A DNA stretch of 64,000 nt from Sporosarcina luteola (GCF_023715535.1 NZ_JAMBOI010000004.1:310001-374000); one strand, 5' to 3'; positions 24,591-33,090 are shown, counted from the stretch's first letter. Made by a program: numbers and translations. Notes: a model not told the origin generated them from the letters alone.

Positions 24591-25481
24591 TTGGAATTAA
24601 AAAGGAACATCGTTTATGCAAAGGATTTTGAAAACAAGAAACTGGATTTTGAATTGGAACAAAAACTCGAAGAAATTGAAAAACGCATCCCTGCCTCCTA
24701 CGCAAGCGATATTCGCTCCTTTTGTAACTTCTGTTCGGAAACAGACAGAGAGGAAAATATTCAGACTTTCCTCCACTATTTGCATCATGCCATCGAATCT
24801 GAAAGGGTAAAAAAAACGACATGGGAAAAACGGGTTGTCGCCATCCGGAAGTATTTGACTGTGACCTTTGGAATCACGTTCGAGGAAGAAGACCGTAAGA
24901 AGATCAGTTTGCTCCGAAAGCTATACAGTGGGGATGATAAAATGGACCTCTTGCATGTGAAGGGCAAGTCTCCACTCAATAAAGATTTTCTTTTGGCGAG
25001 AATCAGACAGCTAGACACAAGAGCCAAAGCAATTTGTCTAGTCAATCTAACGACAGCGAACCGTCCGAGTGAAATGGTTCGATTGAAAGTCGAACACTTT
25101 GACTTTGATGCTCCGATGGTAAGCGTTCCCTTGAAGAAACAAGGCATATGGCATAATAAACGGTTGAATCTTGAGACGGTGCAAGCTGTAAAAGATTACA
25201 TCAAGGAATATGATTTAAAGATAAGCGATTATTTTGTCGGGAGTGTGAACCAGAAGGGGATCTATGCGAGCAGTCTTATCTCTGAAACTGCTTATCGGAA
25301 ACGAATGAAGAAATGGACAGGATATGCGCCGTACAATTTCCGCAAGACGCAGGTACTCTCCATGCACTCGGCAGGAGCTGATCTTGGGACAATTGCAAAA
25401 CAGACCGGACACCGTTCGTTGGAGACGCTGGACAAGCACTATCTCGAAGTATCGGATTCCACAGTGGACAAATACCTCTAA
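24591..25481 (+). CDS. tyrosine recombinase/integrase
   Basis: This 296-residue protein has an N-terminal SAM-like DNA-binding domain (about 1-105) and a catalytic domain. The first Arg is in TTANRPSEMVRLK, then NFRKTQVLSMHSAG (second Arg; the usual His two residues earlier is Tyr), TGHRSLETLDKHY with the His and the nucleophilic Tyr near 285. TTG 24591 follows GAAGGGGG at 8 bp. It resembles plasmid resolvases or integrases of Bacillales. It lies directly behind a perfect dyad and beside the helicase cargo, so it may have mobilised it. Confidence 0.9.
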   Translation: MELKRNIVYAKDFENKKLDFELEQKLEEIEKRIPASYASDIRSFCNFCSETDREENIQTFLHYLHHAIESERVKKTTWEKRVVAIRKYLTVTFGITFEEEDRKKISLLRKLYSGDDKMDLLHVKGKSPLNKDFLLARIRQLDTRAKAICLVNLTTANRPSEMVRLKVEHFDFDAPMVSVPLKKQGIWHNKRLNLETVQAVKDYIKEYDLKISDYFVGSVNQKGIYASSLISETAYRKRMKKWTGYAPYNFRKTQVLSMHSAGADLGTIAKQTGHRSLETLDKHYLEVSDSTVDKYL

Positions 25482-25544
25482 AAATCGCCTATAATAATAG
25501 GAATAAACTTAAATCAATATTAGAGTTATTTTTGAAGTAATAAA

Positions 25545-25571
25545 AAAGGATTTTTACCTTTAATGACGAAC
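25545..25571 (+). promoter_or_regulatory. sigma-H-type promoter (copy a)
   Basis: AAAGGATTT, 11 bp, GACGAAC. It fits the Bacillus sigma-H consensus RnAGGAWWW-n11/12-RnnGAAT except for the last base. The start codon is about 24 bp downstream. Confidence 0.5.
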
Positions 25572-25594
25572 TTTGTCAATGAGAGGTGAGCAAA

Positions 25595-26704
25595 TTGGAA
25601 TTACAAATAGACCCGTATGAACCATGTCCATGTGGTTCAGATAAGAAGTATAAGTTTTGTTGTTATCAAAAAGCGAGAGAAGAAATGCATAAAAATCGCG
25701 AAGAATTAAGTCACTCAGATGACCGTCTTAACCACATGGCACAGCAAAGGTGGGGAGAAGCTGATTTTGAGGTTTGTTTCGGTTTTGATAAAGAGAAATG
25801 TAAACCATTAATAAAAGGCGCCCATTCAATTCAAAATAATAGGGTTTTAAACCGAATAAGTAAAGACGGTCATCTCTACCATATAGGAAGTAAGCTGACA
25901 AAAAGCGGTCCATATCCCATTTTGAAAAAAATTAGTAGGAATAAAGCCAGTAAATTTTTTGGTTTTTGTGATTATCATGACACTGAAATTTTTAAACCTA
26001 TTGAACTTAAAGACTACTCACAAGAACCAATAGAAAATTACTTATTCGCATTCAGGTCTCTTACTCTTGAATACCACCGAAAAATTCGTGTGCTCAATCA
26101 ATTACGTGATAACTTCAAAAGTTTTCCAAGCGCTACACTAGACCCGATGTCAGTAAACTTTTATAGAACTGCTTTACTGGATTTTGAAGACTATTCCAAG
26201 GACTATAATTCTTTTAAGAAAGATTATTTGGAAAGGAATTTCAACGGTTTGAGAACTGTATATAGAAAATTAGACTTTGAAATTGGGTTTGCTACAAGTT
26301 CTGCGTTTACTGTGCAATATGATTATAAGGGAAAGCAAATAAATGATATATATTTCGATAAGAGTGTCGATAAAATGCCTTCGATATATGTAAATGTATA
26401 TCCAATTGAAAGTGGAACTAACATTATTATCTCGTATCTAGTAGAAGATGAAAGTGTTTATAAAGATTATTTTGATCAATTAGAGTCATTGACTAATGAA
26501 GAGCTTGTGAGTCATTTGAATTTCTTAATTATAGAATATACAGAAAATGTATTTTTTAGTCCCGAGCTAGTAGAGGCGATGACTGAAAAGGAGGAGGATT
26601 CTTTATTAAGAAGCTTTGCTTCGTCTTTAGATATTTTAGAAAAGTTTAAATTAGAGTTAGAACAAAACTATTTTAAATTCAACTTATTTCATAATAGCAT
26701 CTGA
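25595..26704 (+). CDS. SEC-C motif protein with an HNH-like histidine/cysteine cluster
   Basis: In this 369-residue protein, residues 9-27 are a SEC-C zinc motif (CPCGSDKKYKFCC). A second conserved cluster follows: CKPLIKGAHSIQNNRVL, GHLYHI and FGFCDYHDTEIFKPIE at about 70-145, with Cys and His residues arranged as in zinc-stabilised HNH-like folds. The rest is helical and beta without motifs. TTG 25595 follows AGAGGTGAG; the open frame begins at GTG 25586, which overlaps that site. The sigma-H-type promoter suggests transition-phase expression. A nuclease or defence role is possible, not shown. Confidence 0.75.
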   Translation: MELQIDPYEPCPCGSDKKYKFCCYQKAREEMHKNREELSHSDDRLNHMAQQRWGEADFEVCFGFDKEKCKPLIKGAHSIQNNRVLNRISKDGHLYHIGSKLTKSGPYPILKKISRNKASKFFGFCDYHDTEIFKPIELKDYSQEPIENYLFAFRSLTLEYHRKIRVLNQLRDNFKSFPSATLDPMSVNFYRTALLDFEDYSKDYNSFKKDYLERNFNGLRTVYRKLDFEIGFATSSAFTVQYDYKGKQINDIYFDKSVDKMPSIYVNVYPIESGTNIIISYLVEDESVYKDYFDQLESLTNEELVSHLNFLIIEYTENVFFSPELVEAMTEKEEDSLLRSFASSLDILEKFKLELEQNYFKFNLFHNSI

Positions 26705-26722
26705 AAAGATGCTTTTTTTATG
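26700..26722 (+). terminator. terminator overlapping the SEC-C gene stop
   Basis: AGCATC-tgaaaa-GATGCT followed by TTTTTTA. The stem includes the last codons of the gene. Confidence 0.65.
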
Positions 26723-26830
26723 ACTAAAAATACTGAGTGTGGATAGTCATATAATGCGCGATTAGGAGCTTCTGCATTTTGAGTTTTTTCTAAAGTTAAC
26801 AATACCGTTCAGAAAGGCGCAAATAACCGA

Positions 26831-27070
26831 GTGAACGTTCGAAAAGTGTTTTTATATATATACGGACTGATTTTAATAATGCATTTCATATCAAACACAG
26901 TGTTCGTTTATGTGTACAATTACGAACTTTACTTGTTTTTAAGCCTGTATTTATTTTTAGCTTTTTTCAAACTCTTGTACACTGAAGGGTGGATCAATGA
27001 ATACTTTCCTGGAGATTGGTGTTCTCGGGCGTCTGAAGAAGCCATGTCGAACTTGTGTGAAAACACGTGA
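26831..27070 (+). CDS. small membrane protein
   Basis: The frame has 79 residues, with two membrane helices (VFLYIYGLILIMHFI and YLFLSLYLFLAFFKLLY) and a short polar tail. The GTG start has only a distant AGAAAGG, so the start is uncertain. The gene may be a cassette-type small ORF like its neighbours. No family is recognised. Confidence 0.4.
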   Translation: MNVRKVFLYIYGLILIMHFISNTVFVYVYNYELYLFLSLYLFLAFFKLLYTEGWINEYFPGDWCSRASEEAMSNLCENT

Positions 27071-27114
27071 TGATATGTTGTGTAATGTAAATTCTTCGGG
27101 GGTGATACAAAATT

Positions 27115-27141
27115 AGAGGATTTTCACCTTTCTTTGCGAAT
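27115..27141 (+). promoter_or_regulatory. sigma-H-type promoter (copy b)
   Basis: AGAGGATTT, 11 bp, TGCGAAT. It is part of a longer repeat of about 85 bp shared with the region before 33118 (common text TTCTTCGGG, GTGATAC, CACCTTTCTT). Confidence 0.6.
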
Positions 27142-27165
27142 ATTGTCAATGAGGAGGTGTATAAA

Positions 27166-27329
27166 ATGTATCAAATAGTACACAAAGAAACAGTTTAGAT
27201 GTTGTAATGGAGCTAGTGAATCTGCATGTTCAAAATGAATATAGGCAAGGGAACGCGCTGGATTCAGACGAACTTGAAAAGCTGTTTTTAAAGTATTACA
27301 AGTTATACAGCAACCGGAATTCTTATTAA
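27166..27329 (+). pseudogene. small cassette ORF, probably frameshifted
   Basis: ATG 27166 behind GAGGAGGTG gives only ten codons (MYQIVHKETV) before a stop. Shifting the frame by one base continues LDVVMELVNLHVQNEYRQG...YKLYSNRNSY to a stop at 27327-27329. From ATG 27207 this second part alone is a 40-residue frame. A one-base indel near 27193 best explains the pattern. The original would be a ~52-residue helical protein. A terminator follows at once. Confidence 0.55.
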
Positions 27330-27352
27330 TAATTTTTGTTGTATTGGTTGGT

Positions 27353-27377
27353 AAGCATCTCTCCGGAGGTGCTTTTT
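27353..27377 (+). terminator. cassette terminator 1
   Basis: AAGCATCTC-tcc-GGAGGTGCTT with TTTCTATTT. The sequence is shared with the terminators at 27663 and 33701. Confidence 0.7.
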
Positions 27378-27383
27378 CTATTT

Positions 27384-27410
27384 AAAGGATTTTCACCCTT
27401 CTTGGCGAAT
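27384..27410 (+). promoter_or_regulatory. sigma-H-type promoter (copy c)
   Basis: AAAGGATTT (27384-27392), 11 bp, GGCGAAT (27404-27410). This is a full match to the sigma-H consensus. The ATG is 24 bp downstream, behind AAGGGGGTGAG. Confidence 0.65.
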
Positions 27411-27433
27411 AGTGTCATGAAGGGGGTGAGAAT

Positions 27434-27655
27434 ATGGAACTTTATAAAGAAGCGAGACTAGAAGGTGAATCCGAAGGTTTTGACGGCGAGACCATCTTCG
27501 AATGGACTAATGGTCAAAAGTGGAAACAAGTAGAATATTATTATAAATATAAATACAAATATAGACCGACAGTAAAAATATATAAAGATGGTATGAGGTA
27601 TTATCTTGAATTAGAGGGTATAGGTAGAAAAGTAAGGGTTGAAAGGATAGATTAA
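27434..27655 (+). CDS. hypothetical small cassette protein
   Basis: The 73-residue soluble protein has a conspicuous Tyr/Lys alternation (EYYYKYKYKYRP at about 37-48) and a beta-rich layout. It is enclosed by its own sigma-H-type promoter and terminator as an independent unit. AAGGGGGTGAG precedes ATG 27434. It matches no family that I know. Confidence 0.65.
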   Translation: MELYKEARLEGESEGFDGETIFEWTNGQKWKQVEYYYKYKYKYRPTVKIYKDGMRYYLELEGIGRKVRVERID

Positions 27656-27662
27656 CAGTTTT

Positions 27663-27685
27663 AAGCACCCACTGAGGTGCTTTTT
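27663..27685 (+). terminator. cassette terminator 2
   Basis: AAGCACC-cactga-GGTGCTT with TTTC. Confidence 0.75.
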
Positions 27686-27787
27686 CAATGCTTAAAATTC
27701 AGGGGGGAGGATTGTTATGTGAATTGCCGAATTGGGAAAAGGTACAACGAGAAAGTGAAACAACAAAGGTAACCTTCTAAAAACATA

Positions 27788-27838
27788 ATCGGGTCGTATG
27801 GGTTGCCATTAGCAACTCTTTTTTCTTGTTGAACTAAT
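27788..27838 (+). repeat. dispersed intergenic terminator repeat (copy 4, altered stem)
   Basis: It begins tcgggtcgtatgg, then GTTGC-catta-GCAAC, CTTTTTTCTTGTTGAACTAA. The terminal block matches copies 1-3, while the hairpin sequence differs but still pairs. Confidence 0.5.
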
Positions 27839-27924
27839 GGCTAGGTTGGTTAAGAATGGTTTTAGTAGCAAAATAGTTACCCCCCAACGTTTTAAAGTGC
27901 TTATAAAAATAATATTTGAATATT

Positions 27925-27950
27925 TGAAACAAATTGGAATGAAACACGAC
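27925..27950 (+). promoter_or_regulatory. ECF-type promoter, probable autoregulation
   Basis: TGAAAC (27925-27930), 16 bp, CGAC (27947-27950). This is the TGAAAC-N16-CG form used by Bacillus extracytoplasmic-function sigma factors, directly ahead of an ECF sigma gene. Self-activation is the natural reading. Confidence 0.7.
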
Positions 27951-27967
27951 TTGTTTAGTAAGGGGTG

Positions 27968-28489
27968 ATGAAAGGGATGAATGGGTTTGATATAGAGGAT
28001 TTATATAGAGAATTTCATTTAGATATTTACCATTTCTCTTTATACTTTTCCAGTAACAAACAGGATGCAGAAGATATTACACAAGAAACCTTTTTGAAAG
28101 CAATTCGAAATAGCCACATGCTGAGGGATCGCACTCGTGCGAAGTATTGGTTACTTTCTATAGCGCGTCACACGGCAATCGATCATTTGCGAAAAAAGAA
28201 GCTGAAATCTACATTACCAGCACTACTAGAAAAAATCACAAACGAAAAAAACGAGGATTCCTTGGATGAACATCTACTTATCAAGGAACGATGGCAGGAG
28301 ATTCAAAGTGCATTACTTACTATAAAACCTCATTATCGGAGTTTGCTTATTTTACGGGGGCTTCAGGAAATGACAATTAAAGAGTCGGCTGAAATATTGA
28401 ATTGTACAGAGTTAAAGGTGCGAGTAGACTTTTATCGTGCTGTAAAGGTATTGAAAAAGGAACTACATATATTGGAAGGAGTGAAGTAA
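27968..28489 (+). CDS. ECF-type RNA polymerase sigma factor
   Basis: This protein of about 173 residues has region 2 (FHLDIYHFSLYFSSNKQDAEDITQETFLKAI, with the DAEDITQETF core) and region 4 (ALLTIKPHYRSLLILRGLQEMTIKESAEILNCTELKVRVDFYRA). There is no region 3, as in group IV sigma factors. The start could be ATG 27968 or 27977, as AAGGGG lies between useful distances for both. It is followed 1 bp later by its membrane anti-sigma gene. It probably responds to an envelope signal and directs its own promoter. Confidence 0.9.
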   Translation: MKGMNGFDIEDLYREFHLDIYHFSLYFSSNKQDAEDITQETFLKAIRNSHMLRDRTRAKYWLLSIARHTAIDHLRKKKLKSTLPALLEKITNEKNEDSLDEHLLIKERWQEIQSALLTIKPHYRSLLILRGLQEMTIKESAEILNCTELKVRVDFYRAVKVLKKELHILEGVK

Positions 28490-28490
28490 G

Positions 28491-29945
28491 GTGAAAAAGA
28501 CCGAAAATCTAACTCAAGAGGCTAAACAGCTACTTCGACCAATTAAAGATCGGCCGGATTTAGAACCGAGTCAAGAGTTTGTTAACGAATTAAACAATAA
28601 ACTCAGGATGGATGGTAAAAGGAGAAAAACTAGAGTGAAGTTAGTTCCACTGTTAGCAGCTACAGCTATCATTGTTATACTTCCTTTTCTCATTTTAACT
28701 TCCCAATCCGAAGAAAAAGAGACACACGCATATGCTATAGAAGAATCCTCTCGCATTGAATTAGTGGACACCATCAAGTACGGGAATGGGGAAGGGGAAA
28801 TCGGTTCATATGCCCATGGCATGAACCCGGTAAGTAGCTTTGATATGAAGAATGGAAACATATATATCTTAGATGAAATGAAGTCGCAGGTCGTGATTAA
28901 GAGTGGTGAAGCTACCAGTTCATTTTCCGTTCAAAACGATCAAAATATTATTGGTGATTTGAATGATATATTGGTAACAAAGGATGAAGAAATATATGTA
29001 TTAAACTCTGTGGAAAAAGTTGTGCATCAATACCAATCCAATGGAGAGTTAACAAAGACCTATGATTTATCGCAATTAGAATTATTTTTCCCAGACTCAT
29101 TAGTTGAATTAGAAAACAATGAGATTATCGTAAGTCAAAACCAAGAAAAATTTGTAGACCTAAAAACAGTCAGTTTCATAGAGGACGAGGTGCTGCCATT
29201 TCAATTTAAACAAGTGAATCGAAAGGAAAGTATACTAGTACTCAGTGATGAAAGTGAACAAACTGAACTACCCTTATTCTCGGATTTCACACTTGCCAAC
29301 GTGGCTTTAAAAGACGTATTGGACGAACAAATTATTTATATGCAGACGGTTGCTCCACCTGTAATGACTCCCCTTTCAGAAACTCATTTATTTGTGCTTA
29401 ATAAGAAGGGTGATAAGCTTGGGGGAGTACGCATACCAGATGAAAACTTTATTGAAAAACCTCAAGAGGTAGAGAATTATATTGCAACAGATCAAAATGA
29501 AATCTATCTTCTTATTCCTGAAAGCGAGCATGTTGCATTATATAAAGTGACGTTAGGGAAAGAATATGAAAGCTTTATTGAGAAACAGATGGAAGAAGTT
29601 AATATTGGGTTTGATACTGAATCGTTTGGGAGGCCTTTTCCAGAATTAGAGGAGGAAATCAGGAAGCTTTTTATAAATGGCGATATTCAATACGGGAATG
29701 AAGAATCATTGAATGGTGTCGCAATCGATGAGAATGGAACAGTAGTTATCGATTTTAAAGACTTCTTGGCTGGAAGTCCAGCAAGTGCTGAAGCACAATC
29801 ATTATCGAAAGCACTTCATTCAGCAACCTTTGAAAAATTTCCGGAAATACAGCAAATCTACTTTCAGTTTGACGGGAGCTTTAGCGCATGGGCTCATTGG
29901 TTAGAAAGCACCGAAGAACCTTGGAAAAGACAAGACTCAAATTAA
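28491..29945 (+). CDS. membrane anti-sigma factor with extracytoplasmic propeller-like region and GerMN-like tail
   Basis: In this 484-residue protein, residues 1-48 are a cytoplasmic charged segment that would hold the sigma factor, without an obvious HxxxCxxC zinc motif. One membrane helix follows at about 50-68 (LVPLLAATAIIVILPFLIL). Residues 90-380 contain repeating beta units (NGNIYILDE, EEIYVLNS, NEIYLLIPE) like a beta propeller. Residues about 405-475 (GVAIDENGTVVIDFKDF, then ALHSATFEKFPEIQQIYFQFDG) match the GerMN/sporulation-germination domain. GTG 28491 follows AAGGAG. The pairing with the ECF sigma gene gives the function. Confidence 0.75.
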   Translation: MKKTENLTQEAKQLLRPIKDRPDLEPSQEFVNELNNKLRMDGKRRKTRVKLVPLLAATAIIVILPFLILTSQSEEKETHAYAIEESSRIELVDTIKYGNGEGEIGSYAHGMNPVSSFDMKNGNIYILDEMKSQVVIKSGEATSSFSVQNDQNIIGDLNDILVTKDEEIYVLNSVEKVVHQYQSNGELTKTYDLSQLELFFPDSLVELENNEIIVSQNQEKFVDLKTVSFIEDEVLPFQFKQVNRKESILVLSDESEQTELPLFSDFTLANVALKDVLDEQIIYMQTVAPPVMTPLSETHLFVLNKKGDKLGGVRIPDENFIEKPQEVENYIATDQNEIYLLIPESEHVALYKVTLGKEYESFIEKQMEEVNIGFDTESFGRPFPELEEEIRKLFINGDIQYGNEESLNGVAIDENGTVVIDFKDFLAGSPASAEAQSLSKALHSATFEKFPEIQQIYFQFDGSFSAWAHWLESTEEPWKRQDSN

Positions 29946-30204
29946 CTATAAAATATCTTATCAAAGCTCTTAATATGGCAATCTTGTTCCATTTAAGTTC
30001 ATCATCCTTATTTGGGTGCATTTATGTAACCAAACATATGCACCCATAATGTAAGGGATTATCCTTTACTTCGACTGCCAATCCACAAGTGAACTTCACC
30101 TAATTACTCACCTAATGGAGGAAAATAATAAGAAAAGATTGATAGTAAAGCTTGTTATGGAGTATCTCTCATTGCTCTTGGTAATCCGGCTTATTTGTAA
30201 AGTG

Positions 30205-30260
30205 AAAATCCCGAACAGTAACTTGATCTGTGATTGAGCTACTGTTCGGGATTTTTATAT
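30205..30260. terminator. bidirectional terminator in the gap after the anti-sigma gene
   Basis: AAATCCCGAACAGTA...TACTGTTCGGGATTTTT forms a 15-bp stem. It ends the MFS operon read on the minus strand and could also end the sigma operon. The rest of the gap 29946-30315 shows no gene. Confidence 0.8.
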
Positions 30261-30315
30261 TTTTTTTTAGTTACAACACTTACTTTCTTATGAACAGGAT
30301 GATGATCCATATGCT

Positions 30316-31533
30316 CTAATATTTATCGTTTATCCGAGACCAACGCTTTCTTGGTTGGAGGGAATCGATTAAGTAATACACCCCAGGTAAGATAATGATG
30401 GAACCGATTCCGAAATAAACATGACGAATATTTAATGTTAAGAAAGGCAAGGAGGCGAACAGAATTCCTAATGGCATGGAGACACGCATGAACAACAAAC
30501 GGACTGCACTTAACTGTGCCAGTCGATCCCTTGGAGCTTCACGCTGGAAAATGGCTGCACTTTGGGCGTTGAAAAGAGGGAACAGGATACCACCCATCAG
30601 TTCACATAACCACGCAAAAGGGACTGAGTGGACAAAGTACAGCAGCACAAAGGAAAAGCCACCCCCAATCAAACCAAAGTACATCGTTCGGGGGCTTTTC
30701 GGTAGCTTGGTCAGAAGAAGCATTCCCATCACATAACCGATAGGAAAGGCCCCCTTAAATATGCCATACTCCCACGTCTCTCCTCTTAATTCTCCCTGAA
30801 TGAAGGGAATACTCAAGACCAGCGTTGCCCCTACCGCAAATTGGACGGTAGAAGATAGGATTGTTAACTGCAGGAGTTGAGGATAACTAAAGAAATTCCT
30901 GTATCCCTCTTTCATTTCGGACCACCAGAACTTTTTTGTCCAAGTTGCCACCATTTGTGTGCTGATTTGCGGAATTCGGGACAGTGCCAGGAAACTGATG
31001 AAGAACAGGATTGCCGAAATGCCATAGATCCAATGCATCGGTAGTTGCAACAACAAGAGCGAAGTGACACCTGGAGCAAGAAAACTCATTAGCCGAAGGG
31101 TTCCGTCCAACAATCCGTTGGCATCGGCCAATTCATCCTCCGTACAGACTTCTGGAAGTAAGGCAAACGAAAGGCTGGCGAAAATTGGCTGAAGAAGCCC
31201 TAAGATGCATTGCAGAATAACCAAGCCAATGATGGAACCTTTCTCCGTTCCAATCCCTAAACCAGCTAATGGTAGTAGGTAGGCACCGGCTCGGATCAGT
31301 TGGATATTTTTGAGCACTTTTTCTTTTATGACATGATTAAGTAAGGGCGAACTGATACCTTGTAGCACCAATGAAGGAATAAAATAGACGAGCCAAAGGA
31401 TGCCCATCCACTCCCGTGAACCTGTCAATTCATATAACAGCAACCCATTGATAATAGCTCCAGCAACACCACCGAATTCGGAAACAATCTCACCTATCCA
31501 TAAGGATCTGAAGGACTTGGAATACTTCTTCAT
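30316..31533 (-). CDS. MFS-type efflux transporter
   Basis: This 405-residue protein has about 12 membrane helices in two halves with a charged loop near the middle (ATWTKKFWWSEMKEGYRNFF). The start LWIGEIVSEFGGVAGAIINGLL is typical of the MFS drug-exporter group. The gene overlaps the upstream ArsR-like regulator by 4 bp (ATGA), so they form a regulated efflux pair. The substrate is unknown. Confidence 0.88.
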   Translation of the reverse strand: MKKYSKSFRSLWIGEIVSEFGGVAGAIINGLLLYELTGSREWMGILWLVYFIPSLVLQGISSPLLNHVIKEKVLKNIQLIRAGAYLLPLAGLGIGTEKGSIIGLVILQCILGLLQPIFASLSFALLPEVCTEDELADANGLLDGTLRLMSFLAPGVTSLLLLQLPMHWIYGISAILFFISFLALSRIPQISTQMVATWTKKFWWSEMKEGYRNFFSYPQLLQLTILSSTVQFAVGATLVLSIPFIQGELRGETWEYGIFKGAFPIGYVMGMLLLTKLPKSPRTMYFGLIGGGFSFVLLYFVHSVPFAWLCELMGGILFPLFNAQSAAIFQREAPRDRLAQLSAVRLLFMRVSMPLGILFASLPFLTLNIRHVYFGIGSIIILPGVYYLIDSLQPRKRWSRINDKY

Positions 31534-32573
31534 AATCCGGTTCCGAGGTATCGTGTCAATTGTCTGGTGAAATCTTCAAGCTTTCCAGAGTTGATGGAAT
31601 AGACCCCTTTCTCCACGCGAATGAATTTGGCGGCTTTCAATAATGCCAGTTGATGGTGTAGCGTTGTTTTTGATATGTTGAATTGTCCACTCAACTCTTG
31701 CAAGGACAAAGGACTTTTCTGAAGTTGAAACAGCAGTTTTAGTCGTAGTTCGTCCCCTAATGCCTTATGGCCACGAATCAGTTCATTTGAAGGAACTCCA
31801 GGTTCTAGCAGATACTCTTCTTTGACAGGATAAAAGAAGAGCTTGGTATCAGAAGTACGAATTGTAAGCACCCAAGGACGATAGGAAACCTGCGGGATAA
31901 GTTTGACCGACCAAATGGATGGCTCAGGTAGGTATTCGACACCACCCGACACACGTTCGATTTCAGCTACCGGATTATTCATATCCAATTGACGATACTG
32001 TTTCTCTTCAAAAGCAAGTGCCTGTAGCCATTTCTCCCATTCCACTTTTTTCCGCATCCAACTTTCCCACTCTATTATTACACTAGTGATCAAGTCACAT
32101 AACTCAGATTGGGATAAATGGTGAAGCTGTCGAATATATCCGCCTAAATAGTCATGTCCATCAAAGAGACTAGCGTATTCTTCCCATACTGGTGTTTGTT
32201 CTGGCTTGCAGGCTGCTTCTATTCTTAGTGGCTCAGACTGTCGATCATGGTAAGGAAGGAGCCATTCATAAAAAGAATCCGTTGAAGCCGTGGTAAGCAA
32301 ATTCGAATATTCTTGAACGGAAACGGCAGCAAATTGATTTTGCAGCAGAATCATACCATACCAAAGATTAGTTTCTTCAATGATTTTTAAAAGCTTGACT
32401 AGTGAAGAGGGCATCACGTTTTCGTCGGCCTTCCATTCTTCATCCATCTCAAACGTGTGCCGCAGCTGCTCATGTGTATAGCCTGCAATCCCTAAAATCA
32501 ATTCCCAGACTGGCGACTGTTCCACTTTCAGAGTTATGGTTTCTACAGGGGGTGCTGAATTAATTATTTTCAA
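31530..32573 (-). CDS. ArsR-type winged-helix regulator with a large N-terminal domain
   Basis: In this 347-residue protein the C-terminal ~80 residues form an ArsR winged helix: HKALGDELRLKLLFQLQ, SLQELSGQFNISKTTLHHQLALL and the wing IRVEKGVYSI. The 260-residue N-terminal part has no cysteine ligand pair in the helix, so it probably senses a small molecule rather than a metal. It overlaps and precedes the MFS gene and likely represses or activates it. The start ATG follows AGGAGG within gtttcctcc read in reverse. Confidence 0.85.
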   Translation of the reverse strand: MKIINSAPPVETITLKVEQSPVWELILGIAGYTHEQLRHTFEMDEEWKADENVMPSSLVKLLKIIEETNLWYGMILLQNQFAAVSVQEYSNLLTTASTDSFYEWLLPYHDRQSEPLRIEAACKPEQTPVWEEYASLFDGHDYLGGYIRQLHHLSQSELCDLITSVIIEWESWMRKKVEWEKWLQALAFEEKQYRQLDMNNPVAEIERVSGGVEYLPEPSIWSVKLIPQVSYRPWVLTIRTSDTKLFFYPVKEEYLLEPGVPSNELIRGHKALGDELRLKLLFQLQKSPLSLQELSGQFNISKTTLHHQLALLKAAKFIRVEKGVYSINSGKLEDFTRQLTRYLGTGL

Positions 32574-33090
32574 AGGGGTTCCTCCTAGAGTTCCTATTTT
32601 AAGTTATTCTATATTAATAGAAATAACAATTCAATAAATATCGAATTTTTTCTGTTAAGAAGTAAAGAAGGCATCTGAGGGGAAATATCGGTACGAGGTT
32701 GCCACGAAATCATCCAACGGCTCAACAATGAGGATGCTTATTATAAACTAATAATTTTTCGCTAAATTCTGTAGCCAACTATATGCATGTACCGGATTGC
32801 TTCGTTAGTACGCCCGGCATGGATGTAGTCTATGGGGTGCGTCCCGAACACTTCGACCATGGTTCAGCAATTCATTCGATTAGATAAATACAAAATTAAA
32901 GACAGGATGGAAAAATATTCCGTGATTTACGCATATACGAAGTTTGCATATACGAGGGTGGAGAAATAAAGAGGGGATGCGTTCGTACGGCCCATAGAGT
33001 ATAATAGCCCCGATTGAGCGCGTCACCGCGTGCGGAAACACGCAATGATGTCGTCTTGTGTTATATACGTTCTTCGGGCGTGATACATAA
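32574..33090. other. intergenic with coding remnants and repeat sequence
   Basis: No intact gene. A plus-strand fragment at about 32706-32757 (EIIQRLNNEDAYYKLIIF) reads like part of a lost protein. The stretch 33035-33090 is the start of the ~85-bp repeat shared with 27065-27141. Confidence 0.35.

Noticed and set aside
27112..27690. CRISPR array or integron attC sites
   Set aside because: Repeats are few, spaced by ORF-sized units and explained by promoter and terminator sequences. There is no integron integrase nearby and no short regular spacers.
32640..33060. Insertion sequence
   Set aside because: No transposase frame, terminal inverted repeats or target duplication could be found. Only coding scraps and a repeat are visible.
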